Assembly (NCBI GenBank): GCA_028554795.2
Contig: CM068831.1
Location: 31,239,659-31,303,658, forward strand
Direction of reading: 5' to 3'
Source: Sinohyriopsis cumingii
Lineage: Eukaryota; Mollusca; Bivalvia; Unionida; Unionidae
DNA: 64,000 nt
Shown here: in pieces, positions 12,683-27,204 of the stretch
Numbering within the stretch: the stretch's first letter is position 1
How the letters are laid out: each line of letters opens with the position of its first letter
Made by a program: the position numbers and the translations under genes
The notes under the pieces: generated by a model
The model's database searches: none
Told to the model about the DNA's origin: nothing
What the model saw: the letters and a program-made list of their open reading frames with translations, nothing else

Positions 12683-12935
12683 AAGCGGCTGTGTGGTCGA
12701 GTGGTCTACAGCGCTCGCCTTTACCGACCACTTTCATTTCACCTCTGTCCGCGTGGGTTAGAGTCTCGGGTTCAGCCAGTATGGGAATATGAGAAAGCCG
12801 TCTGTAGGTTCCCTTGGGTTGGTTTTACCTACCGGGATTTTTCCCACGTTCTTCCCCCACCAACAATACTGACCGCCATGTATAGTCTTGCGCTTATAAC
12901 TGGTGTAAAACACAAAAACCAAAAACAATAAAAGA
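12683..12935 (+). mobile_element. tRNA-derived SINE
   Basis: The left end is tRNA-like: GGCTGTGTGGTCGAGTGG fits a Pol III A box of a Ser/Leu-type tRNA. About 60 bp later GGGTTAGAGTCTCGGGTTC contains a B-box-like GGTTAGAGTC. The tRNA fold itself is not intact, because the anticodon arm is replaced by an unrelated insert. A conserved-looking body follows (GTAGGTTCCCTTGGGTTGG, then CTGACCGCCATGTATAG). The 3' end GGTGTAAAACAC is followed by an A-rich tail, a common ending of molluscan short repeats. The region is GC-richer than its surroundings. Confidence 0.75.
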
Positions 12936-12939
12936 AACA

Positions 12940-15900
12940 GTTTATCACAATACTCTGTCAGTTTACTTTAATGGAATTTTCCATCATATTCATACGCATG
13001 ACCAGGTCTGTTTGCCTAAATTTTAGGAACCTAACTGAGAACGGACTGGCAGACAACGTTTTTCCGAGGAGAATACCAATGTCCTGAATTCAGATTAAAC
13101 TAATAATTATCTTAATACCTAATCTAAAATCATATATAATAATTGGATATGTAATATATCCTCAAGGAAAACAGAAGACGTTAGACAGGTAGGATTAAAC
13201 CCCTGCTTTCATTTATGGATGATTTATGGATAAAGGTCAATCAAATAAGCAAATTAAATATGCATAAAACATTCCAAACGTTATCATTCTCCTTAATCTT
13301 CTTTTGTTAAAAGACCATATAAGAGATTTTATATTTGGAAATGAGAAAACGAATATTTGACTTTATTTTTCAGTAAATATTCTTATCAGTGGTTTTAAGT
13401 TATCGTACACGGTAAGTGGGAGTGCAAATAATTTTAACAAACCCCATTCAAATGGGTTACAAAATGTGATAGTTCATATCACATTCAGAACATAGTTCCA
13501 TCAGAATCTCCTATTAGTATATGATATTATATCATGCTTAACATAGACCGCAAAGTTATACTGGGAAAAGTTTGAAATATATTCCGTTCGCAGAACTTGG
13601 ATAATTGTGTTTGTGCTATCACACAAAAGCTTTTGCAGAAGTTGTCTATGGACATGTTGATAAACGAAGATACAGAGAACCTAGCAATAAACGTCAATAA
13701 GCCCCTATATTATATTGCAACAGTGACATAACAAGTCTATGAATAATGTCACGTGATTCATATGCTGAGGAAACGCTGACAATGTGTCCAATTTTTAAAA
13801 AAAACAACAGATATTACCTTGTTAAATAGTCCCCTTGGCAAATATCGTAGAAAGAGAGAAATTGTTAAACATGCGGAATAACATTCATAAAAATTGAAAA
13901 CTCGGATCCAAAGCTGCTTCATCTAATTGCTTTACGTAGAGAATGTCTTGAGCAACAGCAATACTAAGTGTAGATATCGTGCATAATTCAGATTTAAAGT
14001 TGAAAGTTAAATTGGTTTCGCTGGATAAGAATAAATTCAATAACTTTTACTGAAAACAATTACTTATTTTTCGCGATTCTATTTCAAAAGTGTTGAGCTT
14101 GCGCTTTTTAAAGTTCTTGGTAGCCAACATGATAAATGATCATGACGTTTTCTGGACATGTAGGTTTGGGACAGCACTTGCCTGGAGCAGGGGGCTCCAT
14201 GTGCCCACACTAGGCATGTTCCAAGTTAGACACCTATATTTAGAATAAAAAGATGATGCATCAGACACATGTCGTTTAGCGGAAAATAACACGAATGACG
14301 TCTAAAGTGTGAAAATGCATACTGTTTCAGATATCGGACAATTACTAGAAGAATAATCTTAGTAGTACTGGAATTATTAACACATGCTAATTAGTTGTAA
14401 ATGCCATAGTAAAAATCATTTAATCAGTAGAATATAATACTTTAAAGTAAGGATCTTACACGTGTATCTTATGAATACATGATCTGGTTTTCTATTTATC
14501 ATCTTTTGAAATATACTTTTAAAAATGTTATTAACAGCAAAACGAGCACGGTCAAACATATTTTATTCGTTAGAGACGAACACAGGATTTATAAGAATTC
14601 TAACTAAGGCTGGATGCAGGAAATGAAACAGCCAAACCATATCCATGCTGTTTTTAAAATGGGTCTTTAAGTGAAGCCTTTTTGTCTGCTCTGAGTAGTA
14701 TAACAAGGCTGGGCTCCTGACAGTGGTCTAGCTGCTAGCTATTCTCTCCATTTGTACTAAGTTTCCTTCCTATTGATGGCACTTGCAAGGGTTCACATTC
14801 CGTCAAAGTCACTGCTCTCCTTAAAATCCTATTAAACTCTAATTTTAAAGCCCACAATGAATTTTAACTTTAAAAATTGAACATATGTCATAATACAACT
14901 AAAAAAGAGACAAATAGGTGACGAGAAACTGTTAACTTACTCATTTATGAGATTTTGAATCACATAATTTAATTTGTTTTTTAAGTGTCTTCCTTTTGGC
15001 CTCAAAAACTAAACAAGTACATATTGCTGTTAGAAATCAATGTTTTACAAAATATTCAGAACACAATTAGTATTATTTAATGAGTTCTTGATTTGCTTAT
15101 TTTTTATTGTTTGTTTCAATATGATTATTTAAATATTATTATACTAATATGCAGTGCAGAAAGAGGTAGTTCCAAGGTGAGTTAATCCAGAGAATGTCAT
15201 ATTGTCTTTGTTGCCATATACTATTCTTTCAATTTTGTCTGTAATTCGTTCACAATGTCAGTTCAATGAACTTCGCGCATCAGAGATGGTACTCCTAGTA
15301 TTTTTGAATTTCATAATGAATTTGATATTTGTTGATTCGTAAACTTGCAACATTTCGTGTTTTCTTAACTAATTTTTTTCTATGTTGAATTCCTGTTTGT
15401 ATTTTTCAACTTTGTTGTTTTGTTTTTGCTTCGGTTTTCAGCTATGATGTTTACATTCTATGATCTGCAGCTTTAATAAGATCCACGGAAAAAGCGACAA
15501 GATGCACAAGTTTCTATGGAAGACAAATGTGAGCCACAAGAAACTGATAAATTATATATGGATGCTTTGGAAAAGATCAGCTATCTATAGGTACACAGTT
15601 CACACCTTCAAACGGAGGAAACATGTATTCAGCGTAAACAAATATGTAAGAGTCTAATCCATCTATGAATATGCTAAAACGTGTACAAAATAAGATAGAG
15701 AGTTAATATCGTCAGAAAAGCAAGAACTGGACAAAAGAACTTACGTATTACTCAAGGAAATTTAAAACTCAATGCAGTTTAATCTTAATTTCAATTCGGT
15801 AAATTATTTAAAGAAACAAAGTCTAAACACTGTTGGCAAAGGTACACACATTTGCTAACCCTGTATGTAAAGATAGCGAGACAATAACTACAAATACCTC

Positions 15901-17548
15901 AAGAAAATAGTTACAGGATATATTCAGTTGACTTAAACATACAAACCAACGTTTACCATGTTTGGACCTATGCAAATTTCATGAATTTCAAACCTTAGAA
16001 AGTAGCACAGATAACCAGTATGTCCAGTAAACAAGAAAATCATAGATTACCATAGACGCCGATCACAAATAAATTTAAGTTAGACCATCTTCCTGGTTAT
16101 ATAAGCTAAAAAGACAGCTAATTTATCGGTTCAATGCAATGGAAGTTGTTTACTTAAAATTAAAATACCAATATCAGAAGATGAAGTGTATCATTAAGAG
16201 AATTCGAAACACAAACATCAAAGATGTAGGCAAATGAAAAAATGCAACTGAGAAGTGATAAATTAAAAGAACAGTTATATAATATTAAGAGTTAAATAGC
16301 ACAAATATCCTGACATTCCGCAGATTCAGAAAACTATTTTAGACAAAATATCAACCATATAAATCGTTACATTAGATACAATGTTAACTGGTCAAACGAA
16401 ATGTGTAACAGTTGATTTGATTTGTGTAGCTAATGGTATCATAACATTATGTCTTGGTCTAAACATATACATTGTACAAAAGGTTTAACAAGAGGAATCG
16501 GAAGTACGATTTGTACTGGTGGTTCTGGTTTTTGAATATAGTACCAAGTAATTCTTTTGTAAGTTCATAAGTCGTGTGGATATTATTGCAAGCTATTCGT
16601 TTAAATTACAAAAGTATAGTATTACTGTTGCCTGGAATCACTGGCAGTATCATATGTAGCTGAACAAATTGTTTCCTTATTTCTTGGCAAAAGAGCTTTG
16701 GTTGTTGTACCATTTCTTGATTTGTTATTGGCAACATAAAAAGAATAAAACAAACATGCCTAATGAAAGATTAACATGTAAAAGCAAAATTACACCCCAT
16801 ATTTAAATTATGTTATATTTATTAACCCTTGTTTATTATTTCATTATCTGTCGTATAATATCACTCTCAGTTACAATTACAAACGTTTGCTAGTTTTTGT
16901 CCTTCATTTATACATATGTCTTCATTTTTATTTCATCAATCATCATTCCGTGAACTCTAAAAGATCGTTTATCAGCTGCCGGATATTTATTTTACAACAA
17001 CGGCATTTTAGTACTTAATTATTCCTTGAATAAAAATATGGTTTTGGTAAATTGTTCGTGTAGCCCCCAATACTATCTATATTCATTACCATATATAATG
17101 GTAATACAATTATGTCACCACCAATAGGATAGATTAATGTAATTGCAATATGTTTCGGACATCATTTTACATATTTTCATAAGAGTCATAACTGGATCAC
17201 CCAAAATTGATTTTGACATAAAGTTTACAATACACTGGAAAAAAATAAATAATACATACTATTACGTTTTCTCACTCAGATAAATATTGTATGAGATACA
17301 ATACTTTAGTTTAGTCAATATCTTCATTCATCGTTAGTCTGTTGTTCTCGTTTATTAAAACATAAGTCAATCCGAATAATTTACGACTGATACACGATGA
17401 GTTTATTTCTTCCAGGACATTTTTTGGTCCAGGCTTCAACTGTGCTATTTCCTTACTTATAACGTAGGCACTTGCTATATTAAATAGTAGGACTTATCCA
17501 AATCATTCTGATATAGTTTTATGTCCCTAAAGTCTGCTATCTCTAACA

Positions 17549-17550
<2 letters not shown>
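12940..17550. other. Long AT-rich stretch without recognised genes
   Basis: No ORF with family-like composition, no credible splice-bounded exon and no large repeat were found. A GC-richer patch near 14150-14230 is of unknown origin. Confidence 0.5.

Positions 17551-17551
<1 letters not shown>

Positions 17552-17633
<82 letters not shown>
17552..17633. repeat. (TA)n microsatellite, 82 bp
   Basis: Pure TA repeat. The flanks up to 20.69 kb show no supported gene. Confidence 0.97.
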
Positions 17634-17639
<6 letters not shown>

Positions 17640-20600
17640 TTAGATTAATCGGTATATATCTACTGTGAATTATTAAAGAGACTAAAAGTCTATGTCTTAA
17701 ATAAGATCATTAAATGTAATACAACTTGAATACACCATTTTCAACCAATAAAAAAGAGACAAAGTACTATTAAAAAGCACCAATGCTCCCCTGCTCTTGC
17801 AATGGATGATTTTTCCGGATCTGGAAAGATTTCATTAACTGATTCAACACAAAAAGAATAATGTTGAACTATATTAAGGAAAACAACTGTGAACCAAAAG
17901 AACGCTGCCAAAGAATTTAAACAAATTTTACGTGATTCTAATCGCAAAATGTTAAAGACTAACACAGTGATGACATTCTTTGCACCAGTGTAATGCCCTG
18001 TACGCATATACAAGGATTTGTAATGCATATGTTTCAAATCTTGTCATTTATACCTTAAATCACCCACCCATCCATCCAGATTGAGGTCCTTGGAATGTTT
18101 TGGTTTACATTGAATGTTTGAGGGCAGAGTGGTGAGTAGGATAACTAATGGATGCATTAATAAAGTCGCTATGAATGTTGTCGCGTTACGGGCTGATGCA
18201 CATGTTCAGGTCATGTCACAAACCAGGAGAAGGGCACTAAGTAGAAAAACTTACTCCGAAAGGAGACAATATGTCATCGAAATTTCTTCTTTTAAAGACA
18301 GTGTTTCTAACTTAGTAGTATCGTTAATAGAGATATCATTAATATACTGGACTGTTTTGTACATGAACTGATGTCATTAATGCAACAAATGATGGCCTAA
18401 GCATAACACATTTTGAATATGGATTCAAAAGCGATCAGCGGCAGTCTCGATTAGATCGTAGATAAATTCAACAATAAAGCATGACAAACATTCTGTATTT
18501 GAAACAAATCGTTTAAGATTTACTTTTATGTTTTCATCTGAATCATGACCTCTTCAACTTAAATGAAATAGTCAACATTTGAAACTCATTGCTTCGTTTG
18601 TTGGCCCATCAAGAGCATATTCAGATTTTGGAATAGATTTTATATTTTGTACTTGGTCAACTACATCATGAATTTCAATTGACATAATACTCTGATGTAG
18701 ACCCACTATTCATTCTTGTATGAGTCCATAATACTCTCGAGATATGTCCATCGTACTTCTGGTTTTATCTTAGAGATACATGTCTCAATGTTGTTTACTA
18801 TCCGTCATCGTCTAATCCACAATTTCCTCGTTTGTAGGTCTCCTACCTGCATTCAAGTTATCTCCAACTCTGTTTTGTAACATGTTCTACACCCACGATC
18901 AACAAATAAAATTCCTCCCTTTTAAATATATCCAATTTTACTCTGTTGACAAGTGTCATCACAAACTAGTTCAGAAATACAATTATATTGTTGCTTTCAG
19001 ATTAAATGCGTGATCATATGCTAATGGTGTTGTACATTCAGCTAATTTGGTATATGACAAATATTTACGAAACCTATATACTGATTTTCCTAACTCTGGT
19101 ATGTCTATATCAGTTAAATACCACTGACAGATTTCATAACCTAAGTTGGCAACTTTACTCTGGAGGTCAATTTATATCACCAATATGTAATATTGCTCAC
19201 TGCCATATATACGTTTCCTGATTCATTTCTGTCAGTTGTGCACTGAAGTTTGTGAAGGTAATTAGTGGCTTGTATTCCAATAGCAATATGGAAAATTGTT
19301 TTATTTCGTTAAAATCATTTGCAGTTCAACTGGTACATTAAACTGTGTTGCAGAATATGCTAAGGTATTCGATATGTTACTTTAATAAACTTAAATTGCA
19401 TGATTTAGTTTTTAAAACACAAATGTCTTAGTTGTTTAGAATAACTGCATAGCTTGAAGCTTTCATTTAAATTTCAGCCAATGAGACCAGGGATACATGA
19501 TGTCATTTGTTTTTTTTATAAATGCTAGCGCTAGGATATAAAACAGTAACTCATGTTGCCTGTGTTTTCGGCGCAAATAACGTGGCTGACAAAAAAGGCC
19601 GCAAATTCGAAAAGATTTTTAATTATATTATCTATTCGAACAAGTTTGTAATATAGTGTGGACAAATTTTACAAAAGCAAACCAGAACGAAATACAAGGT
19701 TTACAATAAATTCGAACATGTGCCAACAACTTAAATTGCTTGGCCTGGTGTCTAAACGTACAGGTAAAATAAGTGTCGGATGAACAATGGAAAAGGCTTA
19801 TTATAGTATGCAAGCCAATTTAGCAAGTTAATAGGATAGGATACAAGAAATAAAAAAAGAAAAAGCAAGCAAGTACTGCTGCATCTGTAATATATGTAAG
19901 CTGCTGATAACGGGGTAATTTATCTATCTTTAATAGAAATACATGAAGATGTAACATCTTCCATTAAACTAAGCACAAAGTCTTAATCTCATTACTTACA
20001 CAGGAACATGTCGAATAGCTAGCTACTGGCACTGTTCAATGAATTTAGCAAAGTATTATTAATTCTAAGGATACATAATTCGTTATATTTCCTTTGTAAC
20101 TATGCACATGCACATAACTGAGCACTGTTTAACTAGCAGTCTGGTTCTATCATTCAGTGGATTTGCAATATAAAGATCAAAAGGAGATAAAGGGAAAACA
20201 GTGCGAACACAAAGAAACACCAAAACAATAATTGACGAGAACTTGAAAGAATCTAAAATTCATAATGTTCCTAATGGTGACATATAAACTTAATACATAG
20301 TTTAGAAATAAATTCTTACTTTGCGTATCACAAATTATGCTAGCGTAGACATAAATAGATGTGTCAATGGTATATACGTTTTGCTATAGACCTTTTGTGG
20401 TTGCATGTGTTGTTATTGCAGATGTGATGGAAAGATGAGCCAACGAATAACAAACGTCTGCGTTACATAGATTTATAGTGCAACATTTATTACATAACAT
20501 CTCCCTTTCTACTTTGCTCATCTTATCAAAGCCACGTCTACGTCCAACCAAGTCAATGGCTCCTATGATAAGAATTCCAAGCTGATTGCACTCCTGGAGA

Positions 20601-20694
20601 AGCAGAATACAGTGGTGTAGCTAAAGAAACTCAATATATCACAGCAGGAAAATGTGGTGAGAATCATACAGGATTATTCGTATGTCCATCTCTC

Positions 20695-20795
<101 letters not shown>

Positions 20796-21779
20796 CACGT
20801 AGCTCCAATACAAGTTTCCCGACGTTTCTAGCTAAACAAGCTCGTTGGCGGGAGAACAAATAACCCACAAGTATAATGCACACAAGTACAACACAATCAG
20901 GTTACATTATTCGTTACATAATTTGCATTGAAATTAATGACCAGTGATAGGTATTAGTTTTAATACTGGAGAGGAGGCTTTCGGGTAAAGTCAACTTCTA
21001 CGTCAGGGGTCATAAGGTACTAAAGCCTTATTAAAATATTACATGTTCATAACACACATATAGCAAATGCGCATAGTGCACATGCACTGAAAAAGACGAA
21101 TAAAACTTACTTGTGTATGTTTACAGTTACTATTATAAAGTAGATCCACTCCTATTCTCAAGGCTGAAATATACCATTTTCATGGCATGAAAATGATTGA
21201 ATTGCAACTAATTTTTGAAATCATGCACTTGTTTAATTTTCCTCTGTAGTTAATCAATGATAATTCATTCTGCGTGTATTCATTTACCACGGAAATATTT
21301 AAACCTCGATAATATAAAATTCATATTATTCATTTTATGGAGACTATATTTTTTTTTGGATAAACTGCTTTAATTCTTAATGAAACAGTTTATTACAGGA
21401 TGATGTAGGTTCGAGAACAAATATATCCCGATATGCGTCAAATTCCCTACGGAGTACCATTATTCTGTTGTGAAAGTATGATTATTGGTTTTGTTTACTC
21501 TTTTACTTACAGGCATATTTTATATGTGTCGTTTGGTGTATTTATCTTCATATATATATATAGTAGCATGATATTTGTTGTTATTCATGTGATGGTCTTA
21601 TTGCACCTTCCTGACGCATATAGTTTTGATGCAAATAGATAAATTAGATATGAATATACATTTTTTGGTCAAAGTAGATAGTAGATGAAAAGAACGCATT
21701 TTCGTATGACACAGATACGTTGATGCCTTCAGGCTGATATATATTTATAAGTTATGCAAAATGAGTTATTTCCCCCACT

Positions 21780-22700
21780 ATGTCGTATTTGCCGTACAGT
21801 TTGACATATGACGGGTCATACCCATTGGATGAAGATGACTATCAAGTCGACGACCACTCCGACATAGAGTCTCCAAATAATTGCAATCATGCCACGGAAA
21901 GAACTCAATTCAGTTTCTAAGAGACAATAGACGATGATGTTCGTCTTATAGTCCCTATGGAATGTCCTCCACCACCAATTACAAATATAACTTTCAAAGT
22001 CAAGATTTCGGTTGATGAGATGAGGATGACGTGCATTCGCCCTTTAGCCCTTTGCACACATCTTTGAAGAATGTGGAAATAGCCGGTCACTTATCAGAGA
22101 AATATCACCGATCCTGATAATAAATAGTCTTTTTTTCAGGTAAACTTCCGGTCACCTCTTCTCCCTAATGGTATAGTTCACTATCGTCCCACCTGTATTA
22201 CACACAGACAAGTTTTAAATGCCGCATCAACCTCTGTCCGAAATATGGTTTTTATTTCATATATATTGGACGTGGCATCTCTCGCGATGTACAGCCAGTG
22301 AGAGAAGGTCGTGAGTAATCACTCTTGGGATGATGTTAGTCGCATCTCCAAAGTCATTAATAAGGTGGTCCATATGATGATGGCTAACATCTGCTTTAAT
22401 ATAGAACTAATACTCTGAATCGCTCAAATTATACCACGTAGGGACTTTGCAATCCCTCCCTTTGGGGATCCAACTGACATTTGGGAGACGTATAGGGGAA
22501 ATCCAAAACCAGGCAGCTCATGAATTGCCTCTATAGTTGTCAGCACAAAATCCGTTCTCAGCTTGTCTCGTCGAAAACGAGAGAAGGAATGACAATATAT
22601 AATAAAGAATATACTCCGACACAACAGTATGATATAGACAGCGTGAGCAATTTGAGTTCATCTAATCCTACATCACACAGATCAGCAGGGAGAGACTAAA
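21780..22700 (+). pseudogene. Decayed coding island of unknown origin, plus strand
   Basis: Several protein-like segments follow one another, broken by stops and frame changes. An ATG at 21780 opens MSYLPYSLTYDGSYPLDEDD, an acidic N-terminus that runs to a TAA at about 21918 and stays open in the same frame to about 22066. From about 22140 another frame carries VNFRSPLLPNG and VLNAASTSVRNMVFISYILD, with one stop over about 95 codons. Near 22430 there is IPRRDFAIPPFGDPTDIWET, and near 22587-22700 an ORF with TPTQQYDIDSVSNLSSSNP. The composition (aromatic, charged, Pro/Gly turns) is unlike the AT-driven random ORFs around it. No family was recognised. A mobile element, an endogenous viral remnant or a dead host gene are all possible. 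Confidence 0.4.
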
Positions 22701-22860
22701 CATGTTTTTCTTCCTCTAAGCCACCTAAGGCCAGACCATAAATCATCCCTTCTACCGCCCCCTGGTAACCTTCATGTGTGTCAGGTTCCGTCTGTTCCAC
22801 AGCTCGTATAGCAGCAACGTTTTCATTCATGACCGGAGATCGATACCATTGACTTTGGAG
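22700..22860 (-). pseudogene. Short coding-like ORF of unknown origin, convergent with the island
   Basis: On the minus strand an open frame of about 58 codons contains NENVAAIRAVEQTEPDTHEG, then GAVEGMIYGLALGGLEEE. It is acidic and helix-prone and ends at a TAG near 22700, facing the plus-strand island. No family was recognised. It may be part of the same decayed element or chance. Confidence 0.25.
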
Positions 22861-23314
22861 GTGCTCTGTATTTCATTCAACCAACAAATGCATTTAAAAC
22901 CACAAGATATAATCAAAGTAAGTGAAGCATGAACACATGTCAAAGTGATATGCTTATGCAAGTGAAACACGACGCACTTATGCAACAAATTTCATAAATT
23001 TATGGATAACAGTAAATAATTAAGGTGCGGTCATGAGGTAAATGCAAAAGACGTAACTAAAGTCAGTAAAATAGGAAATGTAGGTTATAGCGCCAGTCTA
23101 TAGTTGTTAAGGTGTGGTACCAATATAAATGCTCGTTCTCTCATATTTATATTATTATAGCGCAAACAAGGCTTTAAAATACACTAAAACACACACGTTT
23201 ATAAAAAGATAATGAATCATACAATATAGATGACATTGCTCTACTTCAATAATAAGTGTGTAGTACTCACAAGATACATATTTTCACGTAACGTTCATAA
23301 ATCTAGGTCATGCA

Positions 23315-23339
23315 TTATATATATATATATATATATATA
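23315..23339. repeat. Short (TA)n microsatellite
   Basis: A 25-bp TA run. The interval 22.9-27.1 kb otherwise contains no supported gene. A weak, diverged duplication of about 230 bp is suspected between about 23400-23490 and 23630-23735. Confidence 0.85.
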
Positions 23340-25767
23340 CAGGGAGCTAAAATCTATTTTGGTCAAAACGCACATTTGAACCTAACCCAGTAAAACGTTA
23401 AATGCATGTCACAGTGACTTTATTTTTCAGTATCTAGGTACATAAAATAATCAAGTTGCATGATTCTAGTATGAACAGAGCTTACTCTTCAATTACATAT
23501 TTTAACATAATACAGTAATTTATATTAGAATGTAGAGCTCGTTATGACAAATTTCGACATCAAGTTAACTCAATCTATGTAAACAAGTATATTTACAGAG
23601 TACTATTTCGTAACCTAGCGCATTACAATATAGGTCACAGTAAGTTTCCATTCTAGCAAGCCTGTGATACTAATAGCGATATACACAATCATATAGTTGG
23701 ATGATTAAAACATAAATAGAGCTCAAGAAATAAACTTAAATTATCTGATTTAGTAAAAGTCAGTGAGGCGTGAAATATAGCTCACGGTCAGTTACATTTC
23801 AAATGAAAGTGCCGTATTCATCAAATTTAAACCTCTTACTAGCATTATTTACACAATGTGCAGAAACCTGAACTAAACGCAAACACGTAACCAAGAATGT
23901 GCTCATAATGTATTGGTTTGTGCAAATTTAGCCCCCATAGCCTCGTATTCGTGGATGTGGGTGCAAGGAAACCTCAAAACTGTTTCCTAATACCTATAAA
24001 AAGGAATGGTTTACTTTCAGTTAAGGAGCATATATTTATATTTTTCTATCTGCGCGGACGCCCACGTGGTAATACAAGACGTACAATAGCTATACATGAA
24101 TGACTGTAGTGCCATTTCCATGCAGATCATTAAAAGTAATAAGATAATTAATAATCACAGCTTTCAAGTCAAGTGGATCTTCAGTTCTCCAATCATGAGT
24201 CAATATAGTTTAATTCAAATAACAATTCTTTACGTGATTTATCTTTCGTGCAAATGAATATTAGGTCCATAGAGATGAAAAGACTACTTAAAGAAAGTTT
24301 CTTTGTTCTTCCCTTATATACATTATATTCTAATGGCCTTAATAAAAGAGCATGCTATAACAGCTAAAAGAATCGATATGTAGTAAAACATATAATTGTA
24401 AGTACGACAGTTTGTCTCTAGATGGTGATTCCACGTATTAAAGTTTCATTATAGAATCTTGTAGCTTTCTAATTCCGTCGTACATATGAAATACATATGC
24501 TATGTAATATTATTAAATAACGTTATGCCATATTCCTAACTGTTGATTAATATATAACCGAAGTTCGTTTCTTACGACATATATAATATCCGAAGAAACA
24601 CTCATTGAATGCGTACGTGTTTGCACAAATACATATGTGTTTGAGATTGTTTCATATATTACTTTGAAAGTTTGAAGAAAACAAAATTTCTTCTTGGCAA
24701 TCGGTGGCAATCGGATGCTTGGGCAGTCTTTTTACAACATTGCAAAATTGTCAATCTTGTCGATACTTTTGTCCTGCTCGTATTTTGGCTTTCGTAAATA
24801 ACACATTACTCCCGCAACGACAACAACCCTGCGCACACTGGCATCATAAAGTTACTTTTATGTTCTTTTTCTTGTCAATGATGCTTTGCAAAATAAACCA
24901 AAATTCAACTGATTTGCTTGTGTTTCAAACATTGGTCCTTCAACTAATTACTGCAACCAACTGTGTGTCAGACCAACGTTCCATAGATTATGTAGTACTG
25001 GTATAATTATACACATTCAATGAAAATTAAAACTAGAGGTACATTAAAGCTGCACGCCCATCCCGCAAACCACATAACACACAGATGCAGAGTTGATTAG
25101 AAATAAAACGTGCACAGGAACTTATATATTCATCTGAGCGACAGCTGATGGACTTTTAATTGAAACAAAATGTTTTGGTAACTCTATATGTCGTTTATAT
25201 CGAGAAGCAGAGCAGACAACTCACTTCAGAGAGCATGCAATATCCAAGATTTGATATACAAGTAGAATGGGTATACTAACATTATTTACAATGTAAGCAT
25301 GGCTCGGTATGCACAGCGGGAATCGTTTTACCGTCTCGTTGATGATATTTAATAACCTGATTAACTCCAGTGGTTGTGATCTTGTATATTTTAGGTGACA
25401 TTTCACGTCTTCAGAGGAGCAAAGTCCATCCAAATTGTCTTTGACAAACATAGCAGTTGTTTTCTTGTGCGTTTTGGAAATTTCGATTATTTAAATTTGG
25501 TTCTGTCTTTCCGATTCGTAGCTTCACTGCCTTTTCCGATTGAAAGACATTTAGGTCCAAAAAGGTCATTCTGACGACCATAAAGGCACTTTGGAAAATA
25601 CGAAGGTGTTTTATTATAAGAGGGGATTCTTGTTTATAATAACTAAGGTAACTAAATCATTTATGTTTCAAAATGTCATAGACAATGCACTGAAGTCAAG
25701 CTATTCAGTAATCATTTAAAATAATGTTTAATATAGCATTTGTGAATTTGATCAAAAGGAAAATTAT

Positions 25768-25791
25768 TATTATTATTATTATTATTATTAT
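25768..25791. repeat. (ATT)n microsatellite
   Basis: A short trinucleotide run in gene-free sequence. Confidence 0.9.
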
Positions 25792-27133
25792 CCATGTACA
25801 TTCGCTATATTTAGAGGCTGATAACATTTAATTTATGGAATATGTTGATTGGTACTAGTCTGTTGACATTGACAATATAATGAAATCATTAATAAAAGGA
25901 AACATTAGCCGATGTTGCTCTTTGTTTACATTTAGCACTCGACGCTTCCAATGAGGTACATCTCTGTATCGAAAATGGCACTCCAACCCTTCGAAGACAA
26001 TCTTGGTGAATACCATACCAATCGTTATCAGTATGTATATAATGAATGCTTTTGAACTGTATCACGATACAAATTAGATTTAAATCATTCGTGCGCGAAA
26101 CAAATTCTGTAAATTTAGATCCATTTCGAGAACCTGACTTGATAATTCAAGGAGAACCATACGGCATATTATTCACGTTGCTGTGCTGAGTGAACTTTAG
26201 AAATATATCAATTAACGTATCGAACACGTGGATGACTGCTTTGTTGTTCCAAGAGTAAACAGTGTTGTAACTGACAGCTTCCGAGTTTGCAATTGAGGAA
26301 GGAACATCCCTCATTGGACATTGTTATGTACAGCACAAACTAATTGATATGTAATTCAAATCTACAATACACGTATGGCAAATCACATAGAAGATTGATC
26401 CCTCAAATATATGATTTGATGACAAAGAAGCTGTAAAAACGCCCGGCCACAGAATACTTATCCTCCCCTGCCCACACTTTCAGTGAGGTAACACTTGTTG
26501 CAATTGCTCACAACCCCAACTGGAGTTCCGAAACCAGAAGAGAGAATAATCTTACTGGATATGCCGCCATAGAACATTGAAACCAAGCGGTTTAAACCGA
26601 GCAGACTAGAACAAGTCAGCCACGCACAAATAAAATTATATTTTACTGCTGACACGTTTTCTTTTAAATATTTTCTAAATTTGCTTATTAGCCTATAATT
26701 ACTATTATTAGGACAGAATTTTTTAGTACAAGTAACAAGATTGAAATTTTCTCTAAATTGTATTAAGAGTAAGTTTTGATTAAATTATATTGAAAGTAAT
26801 TTTCTATTAAAATATATTGAAATTGAATCTGTTTATTTCGGTATTATGATTGTGTACTATTTAACAATGATCGCGCTCTTATGATCAAGTACGAACCGTC
26901 TTATACATATATTGCCCTGTATCTCAGAGTCAGCAAAAAGTACATTTTCTAGGTTACGTAAATAGATGAACTAGACAGATTCCAAATGCGCTGATCTTGC
27001 AGAAGTACCTATGTAATAATGTACATAGACCCAGACAATAATTTATAGAAACTACGAAGCCTCATTTTGAGATTCTGGCCAACGCAAAAGAACTAGGCTC
27101 ATGTCCATATTTGGCTTTGTCTTAAGAAACTGA

Positions 27134-27204
27134 TATATAAGACCCCAACCCTAGGGCACGTCAGCTTGCTAGCCAGAAAACTCAAGTAGCTTCTGTCTTT
27201 GCAG
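27134..27204 (+). promoter_or_regulatory. Candidate core promoter and non-coding first exon
   Basis: A TATATAAG box (27134-27141) is followed 29 bp later by a TCAGCTT initiator-like site, with the A at 27163. That is the usual TATA-to-start distance. The putative exon then runs 42 bp to a strong donor (CAG|GTAAGA at 27204/27205). Its last 39 bp are nearly repeated at 27762-27800, where they end in a good acceptor (CTTCTGTCTTTGCAG). No ATG-initiated coding frame of note follows the acceptor, so the transcript would be non-coding, or the coding exons lie further downstream unseen. Confidence 0.35.

Noticed and set aside
12683..12790. tRNA gene (Ser/Leu-like)
   Set aside because: The A- and B-box-like motifs are present, but the anticodon arm and acceptor pairing are not, and a SINE body follows. 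It is a tRNA-derived SINE.
17741..18037. 98-codon minus-strand ORF with hydrophobic segments
   Set aside because: Resembles a membrane protein only by AT-driven Phe/Leu/Ile content; no recognisable motif or exon boundaries.
24704..25006. 100-codon plus-strand ORF
   Set aside because: No domain, no start context and no neighbours; a length expected by chance in this much sequence.
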